NCBI RefSeq assembly: GCF_946479975.1
Contig: NZ_CAMLIX010000110.1
Location: 1 to 16,313 of the forward strand
From: an uncultured Flavobacterium sp.
Lineage (GTDB): Bacteria > Bacteroidota > Bacteroidia > Flavobacteriales > Flavobacteriaceae
Length of the DNA: 16,313 nucleotides
Reading direction: 5' to 3'
A program made the translations under genes and the position numbers. Positions 5,807-12,930 of the stretch are shown here, in pieces (the stretch's first letter is position 1; each line of letters begins with the position of its first letter). Below the pieces are notes generated by a model. It worked only from the letters and a program-made list of their open reading frames with translations, was not told where the DNA came from and searched no databases.

Positions 5807-7255
5807 TTAGAATGCAATTACTGCTTCGAATACTAAACCATTAAATTTTCCACCATAAAAGTTGTTAAGATTTCCAGTTGCAGGGCTTCCTACAAATTGT
5901 GAGTAATCTTTATAGTTTTGATTTACATAATTTAATTTAGCTAAAATGTTTTTAGTCATAAACCAGCCAGCACTTGCTTCAAATTTATCTACGGTAACCG
6001 CTTTAGCATCAGCATTAGATAATTTTCCAGATACTGTATTGTATTTTCCTCCTAAATAGAATTGTTCTGTTTTTCCAAATCTGTAAATAAGCTCTGATGC
6101 ATATTGATTAGCAGTACGTTTGTCGTCAGTACCTGCTTTGTCTCCTCCTGAAGCTAATTCGATTGTTCCGAAAAATTCAAGTCCTTTATATTTGATAAAA
6201 GGGTTAATCATGTATGTAGTAGCCCAGTTTTTGAAATTAGGGTTAAACGTTGCCTCTGGAGTAGAAGTTTTGTTGAAACTAGTAGCAACATCAGTGTTAG
6301 TTGTAGTAACATTTCCGCTAGCATCTGTTTTAGTAATCGTATTGGTGTAAGCATTATTATTTAATATACCCCAATAACCAAACCCTGATCTATTAGCAGA
6401 ATATATGTTGGCGTTACCAAGATTTGCATTATGGTAGTAAGAACCAGTAATTCTAACTCTCAAATCTTCATTAAGCTTTTTATCATAACCAAATTTAGCT
6501 AAGATTGAAGGGCTATGTGTTGTATTAGTGTTTGGTCCAGTAGTGTAGAAAGTTTCTTCATTACTTTGATTTAAATTTCCATTTGTAATACCTAACATAC
6601 TAACCCATCCGCTTCTGTTGTAGTAAACCTCCATACCCATTTCTGTAGTGAAAGAATACATGATGTTGTTTCCAACAAATGCATTTCTGATTGTATTACC
6701 ATTATCAGAACCTCTGAAGTGAGCATCACCAAAATTGTTCTCCATTTGTCCAATTTTAATTGTAGCATATTTCATTACATCGGCCAAGAAGTCTTTTTTG
6801 ATGAAGTCTAACTTGTCAATTTGTAAATAACCTCCTTTTACATACGTATCATTGTGGTGTCTTGAAGCTAAATAAACATCTAGATTTACTCTAACTCCAT
6901 CAAACAATTGAGCTCCTATATACATATCAGCTGCAGGAAGACTAAAATTGTTTTCAGTATTCATTAAACGGTAGCCGTTAATTGATCTCACAGTAGTCAC
7001 GCCCGCTGTAGTAGTTGTTGTAGTAAGGGTTGCAGGTTGATCGTTGAATGAATTTGTTGCTTGAAAATCCATGTTGAAAGCACCTCCAAGGTCAATACTT
7101 AGTCCTTTAAATTCTCTATCATCTTTTTGAACATCAAAAACATTGATACCGTCTTTTCCTCTAGAGATTTGGTTTTGCATATTTCCAAAACTAACTTGTG
7201 CATTTACTGCGCACGTACTTATTAATGTAATAAATAGTATATGAATATTTTTCAT
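5807..7255 (-). CDS. Outer-membrane beta-barrel (porin-like) protein
   Basis: A 482-residue exported protein. The signal peptide covers about 1-19 and is cleaved before Gln20 (VNA-Q), a common Flavobacterium pattern. The rest alternates hydrophobic and polar residues in many beta strands separated by Asn/Thr/Ser-rich stretches. It ends in an aromatic residue (AVIAF), as expected for BAM-assembled barrels. Low-complexity Thr-rich segments at about 77-88, near the ATTYMI region and around residues 300-330 look like surface loops. There is no TonB box or plug domain, so it is porin-like rather than a TonB-dependent receptor. It starts 5 nt after the stop of the YceI gene and is followed after 15 nt by a YceI-like gene. 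This gives a three-gene envelope operon. The transported substrate is unknown. Confidence 0.8.
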   Translation of the reverse strand: MKNIHILFITLISTCAVNAQVSFGNMQNQISRGKDGINVFDVQKDDREFKGLSIDLGGAFNMDFQATNSFNDQPATLTTTTTTAGVTTVRSINGYRLMNTENNFSLPAADMYIGAQLFDGVRVNLDVYLASRHHNDTYVKGGYLQIDKLDFIKKDFLADVMKYATIKIGQMENNFGDAHFRGSDNGNTIRNAFVGNNIMYSFTTEMGMEVYYNRSGWVSMLGITNGNLNQSNEETFYTTGPNTNTTHSPSILAKFGYDKKLNEDLRVRITGSYYHNANLGNANIYSANRSGFGYWGILNNNAYTNTITKTDASGNVTTTNTDVATSFNKTSTPEATFNPNFKNWATTYMINPFIKYKGLEFFGTIELASGGDKAGTDDKRTANQYASELIYRFGKTEQFYLGGKYNTVSGKLSNADAKAVTVDKFEASAGWFMTKNILAKLNYVNQNYKDYSQFVGSPATGNLNNFYGGKFNGLVFEAVIAF

Positions 7256-7260
7256 GGCGG

Positions 7261-7830
7261 TTATAGGTTAAAGTTTAAATTGAATTTTATAGTTAGGTCT
7301 TGACCTGTTTTAATTGTTCCAAGCATTGCAGTTGGCGATTTCATTCCGAAATCTGTAAAAGTAATTTTGTTAGATCCCTGAAGATTTAAGCCATCTTTTG
7401 TAACAGTTGTTTTTGCTGTAGTTTTGTAAACTTTGCTAACTCCTGCAATGGTGTACGTTCCAGTTAATTCCCAAGTAGTTTCATTTACTTTTTCTGCAGA
7501 TTTAAGAACATATTTTATGTTTTTGTTTTTATCTGTTTTCAGCGTTTCGTAAGCTACTTTGTCCATGCTTTTTTTCTCACTTTTTACACTTTCTGCCAGC
7601 AATGTGATAGATAGTGCATCAATATCTGTTAGTTTACCACCTGCGATATTAAGTGATGCAGTTCCCGTTCCAGAAGCCGATTTCATTTCCCAGTCGTGAA
7701 GTGTTGAAGTTCCTGCAACGGTGAAAGTCGACTTACTGTCTAAAGCGTATGTTTTTTGTGCTGTAGCAATTGCAGTGATTCCTAAAAAAGCGGTAAATAC
7801 TGCGATAAATTTTAAAGTATTTGTTTTCAT
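7261..7830 (-). CDS. YceI family periplasmic protein, first gene of porin operon
   Basis: A 189-residue protein with a signal peptide (about 1-24, ATA-Q cleavage) and a full-length YceI domain. Key segments are FTVAGTSTLHDWEMKS (about 36-51), KSMDKVAYETLKTDKNKNIKYVLKSA (about 87-112) and TWELTGTYTIAGVSK (about 119-133). YceI proteins form a lipocalin-like barrel; a Thermus homologue binds a polyisoprenoid in its cavity, and others are linked to acid or base stress. Cargo here is unknown. It is about half identical by eye to the paralogue at 8130-8690. It opens the operon with the beta-barrel gene 5 nt downstream. Its promoter carries an FNR-like palindrome at 7943-7956. Confidence 0.92.
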   Translation of the reverse strand: MKTNTLKFIAVFTAFLGITAIATAQKTYALDSKSTFTVAGTSTLHDWEMKSASGTGTASLNIAGGKLTDIDALSITLLAESVKSEKKSMDKVAYETLKTDKNKNIKYVLKSAEKVNETTWELTGTYTIAGVSKVYKTTAKTTVTKDGLNLQGSNKITFTDFGMKSPTAMLGTIKTGQDLTIKFNLNFNL

Positions 7831-7912
7831 TTTGTCATGTTTTTATTATAAAAAATAAGTTAATATTCGGTCAATTTCTTTTTAGTACTAATATTGTTGT
7901 TTTAACTTGTAT

Positions 7913-7920
7913 CAAAGATC
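7913..7920 (-). promoter_or_regulatory. -7-like element of the YceI/porin operon
   Basis: On the minus strand GATCTTTG, one mismatch to TAnnTTTG, 82 nt upstream of the ATG. It is exactly 22 nt downstream of the palindrome at 7943-7956, the same spacing as at the second YceI gene. This shared spacing is the main reason for the call. Confidence 0.55.
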
Positions 7921-7942
7921 CTGTTATAAATCAGTGTAATAC

Positions 7943-7956
7943 ATGATAAAAGTCAT
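7943..7956. promoter_or_regulatory. FNR/CRP-like operator, YceI/porin operon
   Basis: ATGATAAAAGTCAT: imperfect palindrome with ATGA/TCAT half-sites, related to the TGAT-N4-ATCA core recognised by FNR-type regulators. It is nearly identical to the site at 8795-8808 (one base differs). If the -7-like element at 7913-7920 is used, the site is centred near -41, the classical class II activator position. Confidence 0.6.
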
Positions 7957-8129
7957 TGTTAAAATTTTATTAAATAATTATTTAATAACTACAACGTTTT
8001 CATTTTGTACGAAATCGATCACTAAGGCAAAAAAGAACGTTTGATTTTATGAATGTGAGAATTTTTTAAGATTTCGGAAGGAGTAATTCCTTAAATTAAA
8101 TGAGGTATTTTTAACTACTATATTATATT
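7957..8129. other. AT-rich intergenic stretch downstream of second YceI gene
   Basis: Between the 3' end of the minus-strand YceI gene (8130) and the operator at 7943-7956. Only a weak inverted repeat is visible (AAGGA at 8078-8082, TCCTT at 8088-8092), so termination after the upstream YceI gene is not convincingly explained. No ORF or RNA gene is recognised. Confidence 0.4.
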
Positions 8130-8690
8130 CTAGCTTAAAACGATATTGAATATTACCGTAAGATCTTTTCCCGCTTTAACTACGCCAAGAGCGGCCTTTG
8201 GAGGAGCCATTTCAAAATCGCCAAAAGTGAGCTGATTTGAACCTTGTAAAATGAAACTGCCATTGCTAAAAGTTACCCTTACCTGAGTTACAAATTCTTT
8301 ACTTATACCTGCAATGGTGTAAACTCCAGTTAGATTCCAAGTAGTGTCGTCTATTTTAATAGCAGATTTTAAAACGTACTCAATATTTTGGTGGTTTTCT
8401 GTATCCAGCGCTTCGTAAGCCACTTTGTCCATACTTGTTTTGTAACTTTTTAAGCTTTCAGCTAATAAGGAAATGTTCAGACTGTTGATTCCAGCCAATT
8501 TCGAATCTTTTATGGTTAAGATAGCATTCCCGGTTCCTTCTGTAGATTTCATTACCCAGTCATGTACGGTTGAAGTACCCGCAACTTCAAATGTTGAGTT
8601 TGCATTTACAGTATATGTTTTTTGTGCATTTATTTGTAATGATGCTGTAGTAAATAGAACTGTCAATAGGATTGATTTAATTGTTTTCAT
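8130..8690 (-). CDS. YceI family periplasmic protein, monocistronic paralogue
   Basis: A 186-residue protein with a signal peptide (about 1-22, INA-Q cleavage) and a complete YceI domain: FEVAGTSTVHDWVMKS (about 34-49), TSMDKVAYEALDTENHQNIEYVLKSA (about 85-110) and TWNLTGVYTIAGISK (about 117-131). It shares the same ordered signatures as the protein at 7261-7830, so the pair probably arose by duplication. It is separated from the next gene by 299 nt and has its own promoter. A perfect FNR-like palindrome lies 105 nt upstream of the ATG. A lipocalin-like role in binding an amphiphile in the periplasm is inferred from the family. Confidence 0.92.
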   Translation of the reverse strand: MKTIKSILLTVLFTTASLQINAQKTYTVNANSTFEVAGTSTVHDWVMKSTEGTGNAILTIKDSKLAGINSLNISLLAESLKSYKTSMDKVAYEALDTENHQNIEYVLKSAIKIDDTTWNLTGVYTIAGISKEFVTQVRVTFSNGSFILQGSNQLTFGDFEMAPPKAALGVVKAGKDLTVIFNIVLS

Positions 8691-8764
8691 CTTAATGAGT
8701 ATAGGTTAATTTTAATTTGGAGAGTTCTTTGAAGTGGTTGTGAACTACCCTTATTTTCTTCGAT

Positions 8765-8772
8765 CAAAATTA
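8765..8772 (-). promoter_or_regulatory. -7 element of the second YceI gene
   Basis: On the minus strand TAATTTTG, an exact TAnnTTTG match, about 75 nt upstream of the ATG and 22 nt downstream of the palindrome at 8795-8808. There is no TTG -33 element, consistent with an activator-dependent promoter. Confidence 0.65.
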
Positions 8773-8794
8773 GAGCTCATATAAAGGTTGCGAG

Positions 8795-8808
8795 ATGATA
8801 AAAATCAT
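8795..8808. promoter_or_regulatory. FNR/CRP-like operator, second YceI gene
   Basis: ATGATAAAAATCAT is a perfect 14-bp palindrome (ATGAT-AAAA-ATCAT) containing the FNR-type core TGAT-N4-ATCA. It is centred near -41 relative to the start point expected from the -7 element at 8765-8772. A near-identical site controls the other YceI operon. Confidence 0.68.
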
Positions 8809-9094
8809 GACTAAAGTTTTATTATATATTTATAGTATAGAATGGATTATTCAATTGTGACATTTTTAGAATAGTTTCTTTGAAAATATTTATATGTAAT
8901 GAGTTTATTTTTAAATATTTAAGTTTTTTTGAAAGAAATATTTTCGAGTTTCTTGTTTTTAAAAATCAATTGAGACAATAAAAAAAGAAGTACAAATAGT
9001 TGTTTTTACTTTAAAATAGAGTTGAAATTCGTCTGAGTTTTGCTGATATGATCAAGAATGCATCTAAAAAGCAAAGAAAAATGACAAAAGTGAT
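8809..9094. other. AT-rich divergent intergenic region
   Basis: Between the divergent YceI (minus) and rlmN (plus) genes, upstream of the promoter elements already listed. It is very AT-rich with T-runs. I see no convincing ORF, hairpin or RNA gene in it. The short frame opening at 9048 is an out-of-frame run into rlmN. Confidence 0.4.
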
Positions 9095-9102
9095 TAACTT
9101 TG
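9095..9102 (+). promoter_or_regulatory. -7 element of rlmN, very close to the start codon
   Basis: TAACTTTG matches TAnnTTTG exactly. Only 4 nt separate it from the ATG at 9107, so a start point 5-6 nt downstream would place transcription at or inside the first codons. Confidence 0.6.
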
Positions 9103-9106
9103 CAGC

Positions 9107-10150
9107 ATGCAAATGGAGAAAAAAGACATACGAGCCTTATCAAAAGAGCAGCTTCGCGATTTTTTTGTTGAAAACGGAGACAAAGCTTTCCGCGGAAATC
9201 AGGTTTATGAGTGGTTATGGAGCAAAGGCGCTCACAGTTTTGAAGACATGACAAATGTCGCCAAAGCTACAAGGTCTATGCTTGAAAACAGTTTTGTTAT
9301 CAATCATATTAAGGTTGATACCATGCAGAAAAGCAGCGACGGAACGGTAAAAAATGCCGTAAGACTTCATGACGGACTAGTAGTTGAATCTGTTTTAATT
9401 CCGACCGATACCAGAACTACAGCTTGTGTTTCTAGTCAAGTGGGTTGCAGTTTAGATTGTAATTTCTGTGCAACTGCAAGATTAAAAAGAATGCGTAATC
9501 TAGAACCAGGCGAAATTTACGATCAGGTTTTGGCTATCGATAAAGAAAGTCGTTTGTATTACAATCATCCGCTTTCGAATATTGTTTTTATGGGAATGGG
9601 TGAACCTTTAATGAATTATAACAATGTCATTAAAGCGATAGACATGATTACTTCAGAAGAAGGATTAGGAATGTCTCCAAAACGAATCATGGTTTCGACA
9701 TCTGGAATTCCGAAAATAATTAAAAAAATGGCAGATGACGATGTGAAGTTCAAATTAGCCGTTTCCCTGCATTCGGCAATTGACGAAACTCGCGCGCGAA
9801 TTATGCCTTTTAGTAAAAACTTTCCTTTAAAAGATCTTCGTGAAGCTTTAGAATACTGGTACAGAAAAACCAAATGTAAAGTTTCATATGAATATGTAGT
9901 TTGGAAAGGAATCAATGACGACAAAGCCTCGGTTGATGCCTTGGTTAAGTTCTGTAAATACGTTCCGTGCAAAGTCAATTTAATAGAATACAACCCAATT
10001 GATGATGGAGAATTCCAGCAAGCTTCAGAAGAATCAATTATGGCGTATATAAAAGCTTTGGAAAATATCGGAATAGTGGTAAAAGTAAGAAGAAGCCGAG
10101 GAAAAGATATTGACGCCGCCTGCGGGCAATTAGCCAACAAAGAAGGATAA
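9107..10150 (+). CDS. rlmN: 23S rRNA (adenine(2503)-C(2))-methyltransferase RlmN
   Basis: A 347-residue radical-SAM enzyme that methylates C2 of A2503 in 23S rRNA; the E. coli enzyme also acts on A37 of some tRNAs. The 4Fe-4S cluster motif C114-x3-C118-x2-C121 is intact. C107 (ACVSSQVGC) and C339 (DAACGQL) match the two other essential cysteines of E. coli RlmN (C118 and the methylated C355). GMGEP (163-167) is the SAM-binding glycine motif. The N-terminal helical domain (KAFRGNQVYEWLW) is complete. Two Mets (codons at 9107 and 9113) are possible starts, and the -7 element is only 4 nt upstream of the first. No Shine-Dalgarno is visible. The gene is followed by two hairpin repeats and a strong terminator. 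Confidence 0.96.
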   Translation: MQMEKKDIRALSKEQLRDFFVENGDKAFRGNQVYEWLWSKGAHSFEDMTNVAKATRSMLENSFVINHIKVDTMQKSSDGTVKNAVRLHDGLVVESVLIPTDTRTTACVSSQVGCSLDCNFCATARLKRMRNLEPGEIYDQVLAIDKESRLYYNHPLSNIVFMGMGEPLMNYNNVIKAIDMITSEEGLGMSPKRIMVSTSGIPKIIKKMADDDVKFKLAVSLHSAIDETRARIMPFSKNFPLKDLREALEYWYRKTKCKVSYEYVVWKGINDDKASVDALVKFCKYVPCKVNLIEYNPIDDGEFQQASEESIMAYIKALENIGIVVKVRRSRGKDIDAACGQLANKEG

Positions 10151-10178
10151 AAGATTCCCAAATTTCTCCTAGTAGATT

Positions 10179-10250
10179 TGCTCCGTTAGGAGCATTTGGT
10201 CGGTAGAAAAAAAAATAGAATGTATTTATAAAAATGTTCCAGCGAAACAT
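10179..10250. repeat. Pair of related stem-loop repeats in rlmN 3' region
   Basis: Two units. Unit 1 is TGCTCC-GTTA-GGAGCA (10179-10194) followed by a TTTGGTCGGTAG tail and an A-run. Unit 2 is ATGTT-N7-AACAT (10234-10250) followed by CTGATTCAATATG and an A-run. They share stem position, a CAT-nTG junction after the stem and an A-rich end. Unit 1 resembles short hairpin repeats I recall being dispersed in flavobacterial genomes. That recollection is unverified. Confidence 0.5.
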
Positions 10251-10263
10251 CTGATTCAATATG

Positions 10264-10308
10264 AAAAAAGCATTAAGAACAAGATTTTCATGTTCTTAAT
10301 GCTTTTTT
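10264..10308 (+). terminator. Rho-independent terminator after rlmN
   Basis: A 12-bp perfect stem, GCATTAAGAACA (10270-10281) with TGTTCTTAATGC (10291-10302), 9-nt loop, flanked by an A-run and six Ts (10303-10308). Confidence 0.9.
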
Positions 10309-10420
10309 GTTGGGCAAAAAGGGTTTTTAGTAAAGCTTTTTTTTGCGATTGTTTTTAGATTTTGACGTAAATTATTTAAATCCTAACCTAAAATACACAA
10401 CGTTTTTTTATTTAAAATAG

Positions 10421-10428
10421 TATATTTG
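10421..10428 (+). promoter_or_regulatory. -7 element of the polyprenyl synthase gene
   Basis: TATATTTG, an exact TAnnTTTG match, ending 8 nt before the ATG at 10437. It predicts a leader of only a few nucleotides. Confidence 0.6.
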
Positions 10429-10436
10429 GGGCATAA

Positions 10437-11414
10437 ATGAATATTACATCTCAAATAAAGCAGCCTATTTTTAACGAGATGGAACTTTTCGAAAAAAAGT
10501 TCCATGAATCGATGACTTCAAAGGTTGCATTATTAAACAGAATCACCTATTATATTGTAAACCGCAAGGGAAAGCAAATGCGTCCCATGTTTGTTTTTCT
10601 AACTGCAAAAATGGTTTCTGGCGGTATTGTAAACGAAAGAACTTATCGCGGTGCTTCTGTAATTGAGCTTATTCATACTGCAACTCTTGTACACGACGAT
10701 GTGGTCGACGATAGTAATCGCCGCCGTGGCTTTTTCTCTATCAATGCGCTTTGGAAAAATAAAATCGCCGTTTTGGTTGGGGATTATTTATTGTCCAAAG
10801 GTTTGTTGCTTTCTATCGATAATGGTGATTTTGATTTATTGAAAATTATCTCAGTTGCCGTTCGTGAAATGAGCGAAGGAGAATTGCTTCAAATAGAAAA
10901 AGCAAGAAGACTTGATATTACCGAAGATGTTTATTACGAAATCATCAGAAAGAAAACGGCGACGTTAATTGCAGCGTGTTGTGCGCTTGGCGCGAAAGCC
11001 GTAATAGAAGATGATATTCAGGTAGAACACATGCGTAAATTTGGTGAATTGATCGGAATGGCTTTTCAAATCAAAGACGATTTATTTGATTACAGCGAAG
11101 AAGCCATCGGAAAACCAACCGGAATAGATATTAAAGAGCAAAAAATGACTTTGCCTTTAATTCACGTTTTAAATACTTGTACTCCGCAAGAAAAAAAGTG
11201 GCTGATAAACTCCATCAAAAACCACAACAAAGACAAAAAACGTGTAAAAGAAGTAATTGCCTTTGTAAAAAACAATAATGGTTTGGCTTACGCCGAAAAC
11301 AAAATGGTCGAATTCCAGCAGGAAGCGCTTGCATTACTTCAAAACTTTAACGATTCAGAATACAAAGACGCTTTGACTTTGATGGTGAACTATGTTATTG
11401 AGAGAAAGAAGTAG
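10437..11414 (+). CDS. Polyprenyl diphosphate synthase (trans, long-chain)
   Basis: A 325-residue trans-isoprenyl diphosphate synthase. The first aspartate-rich motif is D87-D88-V-V-D91 in LVHDDVVDDSNRRRG, and the second is D214-D215-L-F-D218 in FQIKDDLFDYS. The catalytic K46/R49 region reads GKQMRP, and GKPTGIDIKEQKMTLPL is the conserved C-terminal block. The fifth residue before the first motif is Ala82, a small residue as in enzymes making long chains. The product is probably the all-trans polyprenyl tail of menaquinone (octaprenyl-type, IspB-like), made by condensing isopentenyl diphosphate onto a short allylic primer. Chain length cannot be fixed from sequence alone. It has its own promoter and is separated from the sigma operon by about 200 nt. 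Confidence 0.9.
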   Translation: MNITSQIKQPIFNEMELFEKKFHESMTSKVALLNRITYYIVNRKGKQMRPMFVFLTAKMVSGGIVNERTYRGASVIELIHTATLVHDDVVDDSNRRRGFFSINALWKNKIAVLVGDYLLSKGLLLSIDNGDFDLLKIISVAVREMSEGELLQIEKARRLDITEDVYYEIIRKKTATLIAACCALGAKAVIEDDIQVEHMRKFGELIGMAFQIKDDLFDYSEEAIGKPTGIDIKEQKMTLPLIHVLNTCTPQEKKWLINSIKNHNKDKKRVKEVIAFVKNNNGLAYAENKMVEFQQEALALLQNFNDSEYKDALTLMVNYVIERKK

Positions 11415-11538
11415 TTTCTGCAATTAAGTAATTAGAAAATTTGTCAATTAGATAATTGTTTTACTTTGGTGTAAATCAGTTGTTTGTTTTGCGCAAATTG
11501 GAATTTGTATTTTTTTTATTGAAATTTTCCCAACCTCA

Positions 11539-11567
11539 TGCAACCATTTCAAATCGACAATCGTCTA
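11539..11567 (+). promoter_or_regulatory. Candidate ECF-type promoter of the sigma factor operon
   Basis: TGCAACC (11539-11545), a 16-nt spacer, then CGTCTA (11562-11567). An AAC-type -35 with a CGTC-type -10 is the usual layout of ECF sigma promoters. Unlike its neighbours this gene has no TAnnTTTG element. The predicted leader is about 47 nt. This points to autoregulation by the encoded sigma factor. Confidence 0.6.
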
Positions 11568-11619
11568 TGCTAATAGAAGTCTGTTTCTAAAACCAAAAAC
11601 CAAAACCGAAAGCTTATTA

Positions 11620-12180
11620 ATGAAAATTATTCCTTTACATCAAGAAGAAACCAAAATCATAAAGTTGGCTGTCGAAAATAATCGTCAGGCGCAGCAGCAG
11701 ATTTACGGTAAATATTCTTCGAAAATGTTAAGTGTATGCCGTCAATATATAAAGGACATACAACTAGCAGAAGATGTAATGATAACCGCTTTTATGAAAG
11801 TGTTTACAAACTTAAACAAGTTTGAACACAAAGGAAGTTTTGAAGGCTGGATCCGCCGAATTATGGTTAACGAATGCATTTCGTATTTACGAGTTCAGAA
11901 AAAAGTAAAATTTGCCGAAGATGAATTTTTTGTTGAAGAAAGCTTTAATGAAATCGACAGTCAGTTCACAGTAGAACAAATTCAATATTTAATTGATGCT
12001 TTGCCAGATGGCTATAAAATGGTTTTCAATTTATATGCGATTGAAGGTTACAAACACAATGAAATTGCCAAGATGTTAGGAATTAATGAAGGAACATCGA
12101 AATCGCAATTATCGCACGCTAGAAAAATGCTGCAAACACAAATTACTATTTTAAAAAAACAAGATAATGGAACCGAATAA
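11620..12180 (+). CDS. ECF-type RNA polymerase sigma-70 factor
   Basis: A 186-residue sigma factor with only regions 2 and 4. Region 2 spans about 27-92 and includes the core-binding AEDVMITAFMKVFTNLNKF and the -10 recognition part GSFEGWIRRIMVNECISYLR. Region 4 spans about 118-175 with the helix-turn-helix KHNEIAKMLGINEGTSKSQLSHARKML. The conserved LPDGYKMVFNLYAIEG segment precedes it. It would direct RNA polymerase to a small envelope or stress regulon. The stop overlaps the next gene by 14 nt, a sign of translational coupling with a membrane partner. The upstream TGCAACC-N16-CGTCTA suggests self-activation. Confidence 0.92.
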   Translation: MKIIPLHQEETKIIKLAVENNRQAQQQIYGKYSSKMLSVCRQYIKDIQLAEDVMITAFMKVFTNLNKFEHKGSFEGWIRRIMVNECISYLRVQKKVKFAEDEFFVEESFNEIDSQFTVEQIQYLIDALPDGYKMVFNLYAIEGYKHNEIAKMLGINEGTSKSQLSHARKMLQTQITILKKQDNGTE

Positions 12181-12910
12181 TTTTGAAAAGGATTTCCGTG
12201 AAAAACTAAATCAACGCAAAATTGAACCAAGCAACAAAGCCTGGGATCGGTTAGATGCCATGTTGAGTGTAGCAGAGGAAAAGAAGCCTGAGAAAAAGTT
12301 AAAAAGAAAATGGTTGTACATCGCGGCGAGCTTCATCGGATTTTTATTGGTTGGAACTATTTTTTTCAATCAAAATAAAACTGTGACAGAAAGACCAAAA
12401 ACAGTTGTAGTTGAAAAGGAAACTGAAAAAGAGATTAGAAAAGACTCGGCTGTAAAACCAGTTTTAAACAATGACGGTTCAATAAAAATCGAAAATGCTG
12501 TTACTGAAAAAACTTCAGAAGAAACTTCAAATAGAAAAGAAAAAATCAATCCCGAAGCATCGGAAAAAATTTCAAATAAAAACATTAAAAAGGAATCAAA
12601 TCAAGTAGCGGAGTCTTCAATCATCATCAAAAACAATCAAGAAAAACAATCAACAAACAATCAAACCGTAGTTGCTGAAAATTCTAAAAAAGAAAATGTC
12701 GATCAACTATTAGAAGCTGCAGAAAATAAAGTTGTGGCTCAAAATTCGGTTAAAAAATCAAAAGTAAAAATCAATGCTTCGGATTTATTAAATCAGGTAG
12801 ACGGCGAACTGGAGCTTTCTTTTAGAGAAAAAGTAATTACAAAAGTGAATAAAAACTTTCAAGAGGTTAAAGTCGCATTGTCTAACCGAAATCAGGAAGA
12901 CAAGAAGTAA
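12167..12910 (+). CDS. Single-pass membrane protein, probable anti-sigma factor or sigma-linked regulator
   Basis: A 247-residue protein. The cytoplasmic N-terminus (1-48) contains FEKDFREKLNQRKI and a P21...AWDRLDAML motif. One membrane helix lies at about 49-67 (WLYIAASFIGFLLVGTIFF) after a KKLKRK stop-transfer-like cluster. The periplasmic part is long, very polar and rich in Lys, Glu, Asn and Ser (about 70-195). It ends in a more ordered C-terminal segment (about 198-240, NASDLLNQVDGELELSFREK) likely to be helical. There is no zinc-binding HxxxCxxC anti-sigma motif. The anti-sigma call rests on topology, the 14-nt overlap with the sigma gene and position. A different regulator or an envelope tether is possible. 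Confidence 0.65.
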   Translation: MEPNNFEKDFREKLNQRKIEPSNKAWDRLDAMLSVAEEKKPEKKLKRKWLYIAASFIGFLLVGTIFFNQNKTVTERPKTVVVEKETEKEIRKDSAVKPVLNNDGSIKIENAVTEKTSEETSNRKEKINPEASEKISNKNIKKESNQVAESSIIIKNNQEKQSTNNQTVVAENSKKENVDQLLEAAENKVVAQNSVKKSKVKINASDLLNQVDGELELSFREKVITKVNKNFQEVKVALSNRNQEDKK

Positions 12911-12930
12911 TAATTCAAAATTAAAATCAT

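Noticed and set aside
5807..7255. TonB-dependent receptor or SusC-like role for the barrel protein
   Set aside because: It is too short, and no plug domain or TonB box is visible.
8078..8092. AAGGA-N5-TCCTT as terminator of the second YceI gene
   Set aside because: The stem is only 5 bp and no U-tract follows directly; too weak to call.
9048..9251. Short plus-strand ORF starting MIKNASKKQRK
   Set aside because: It overlaps the start of rlmN in another frame; rlmN is strongly supported, so this is a frame shadow.
9616..10161. Minus-strand 181-codon ORF inside rlmN
   Set aside because: Long by chance only: it lies entirely antisense to a conserved gene, with no signature or own start signals.
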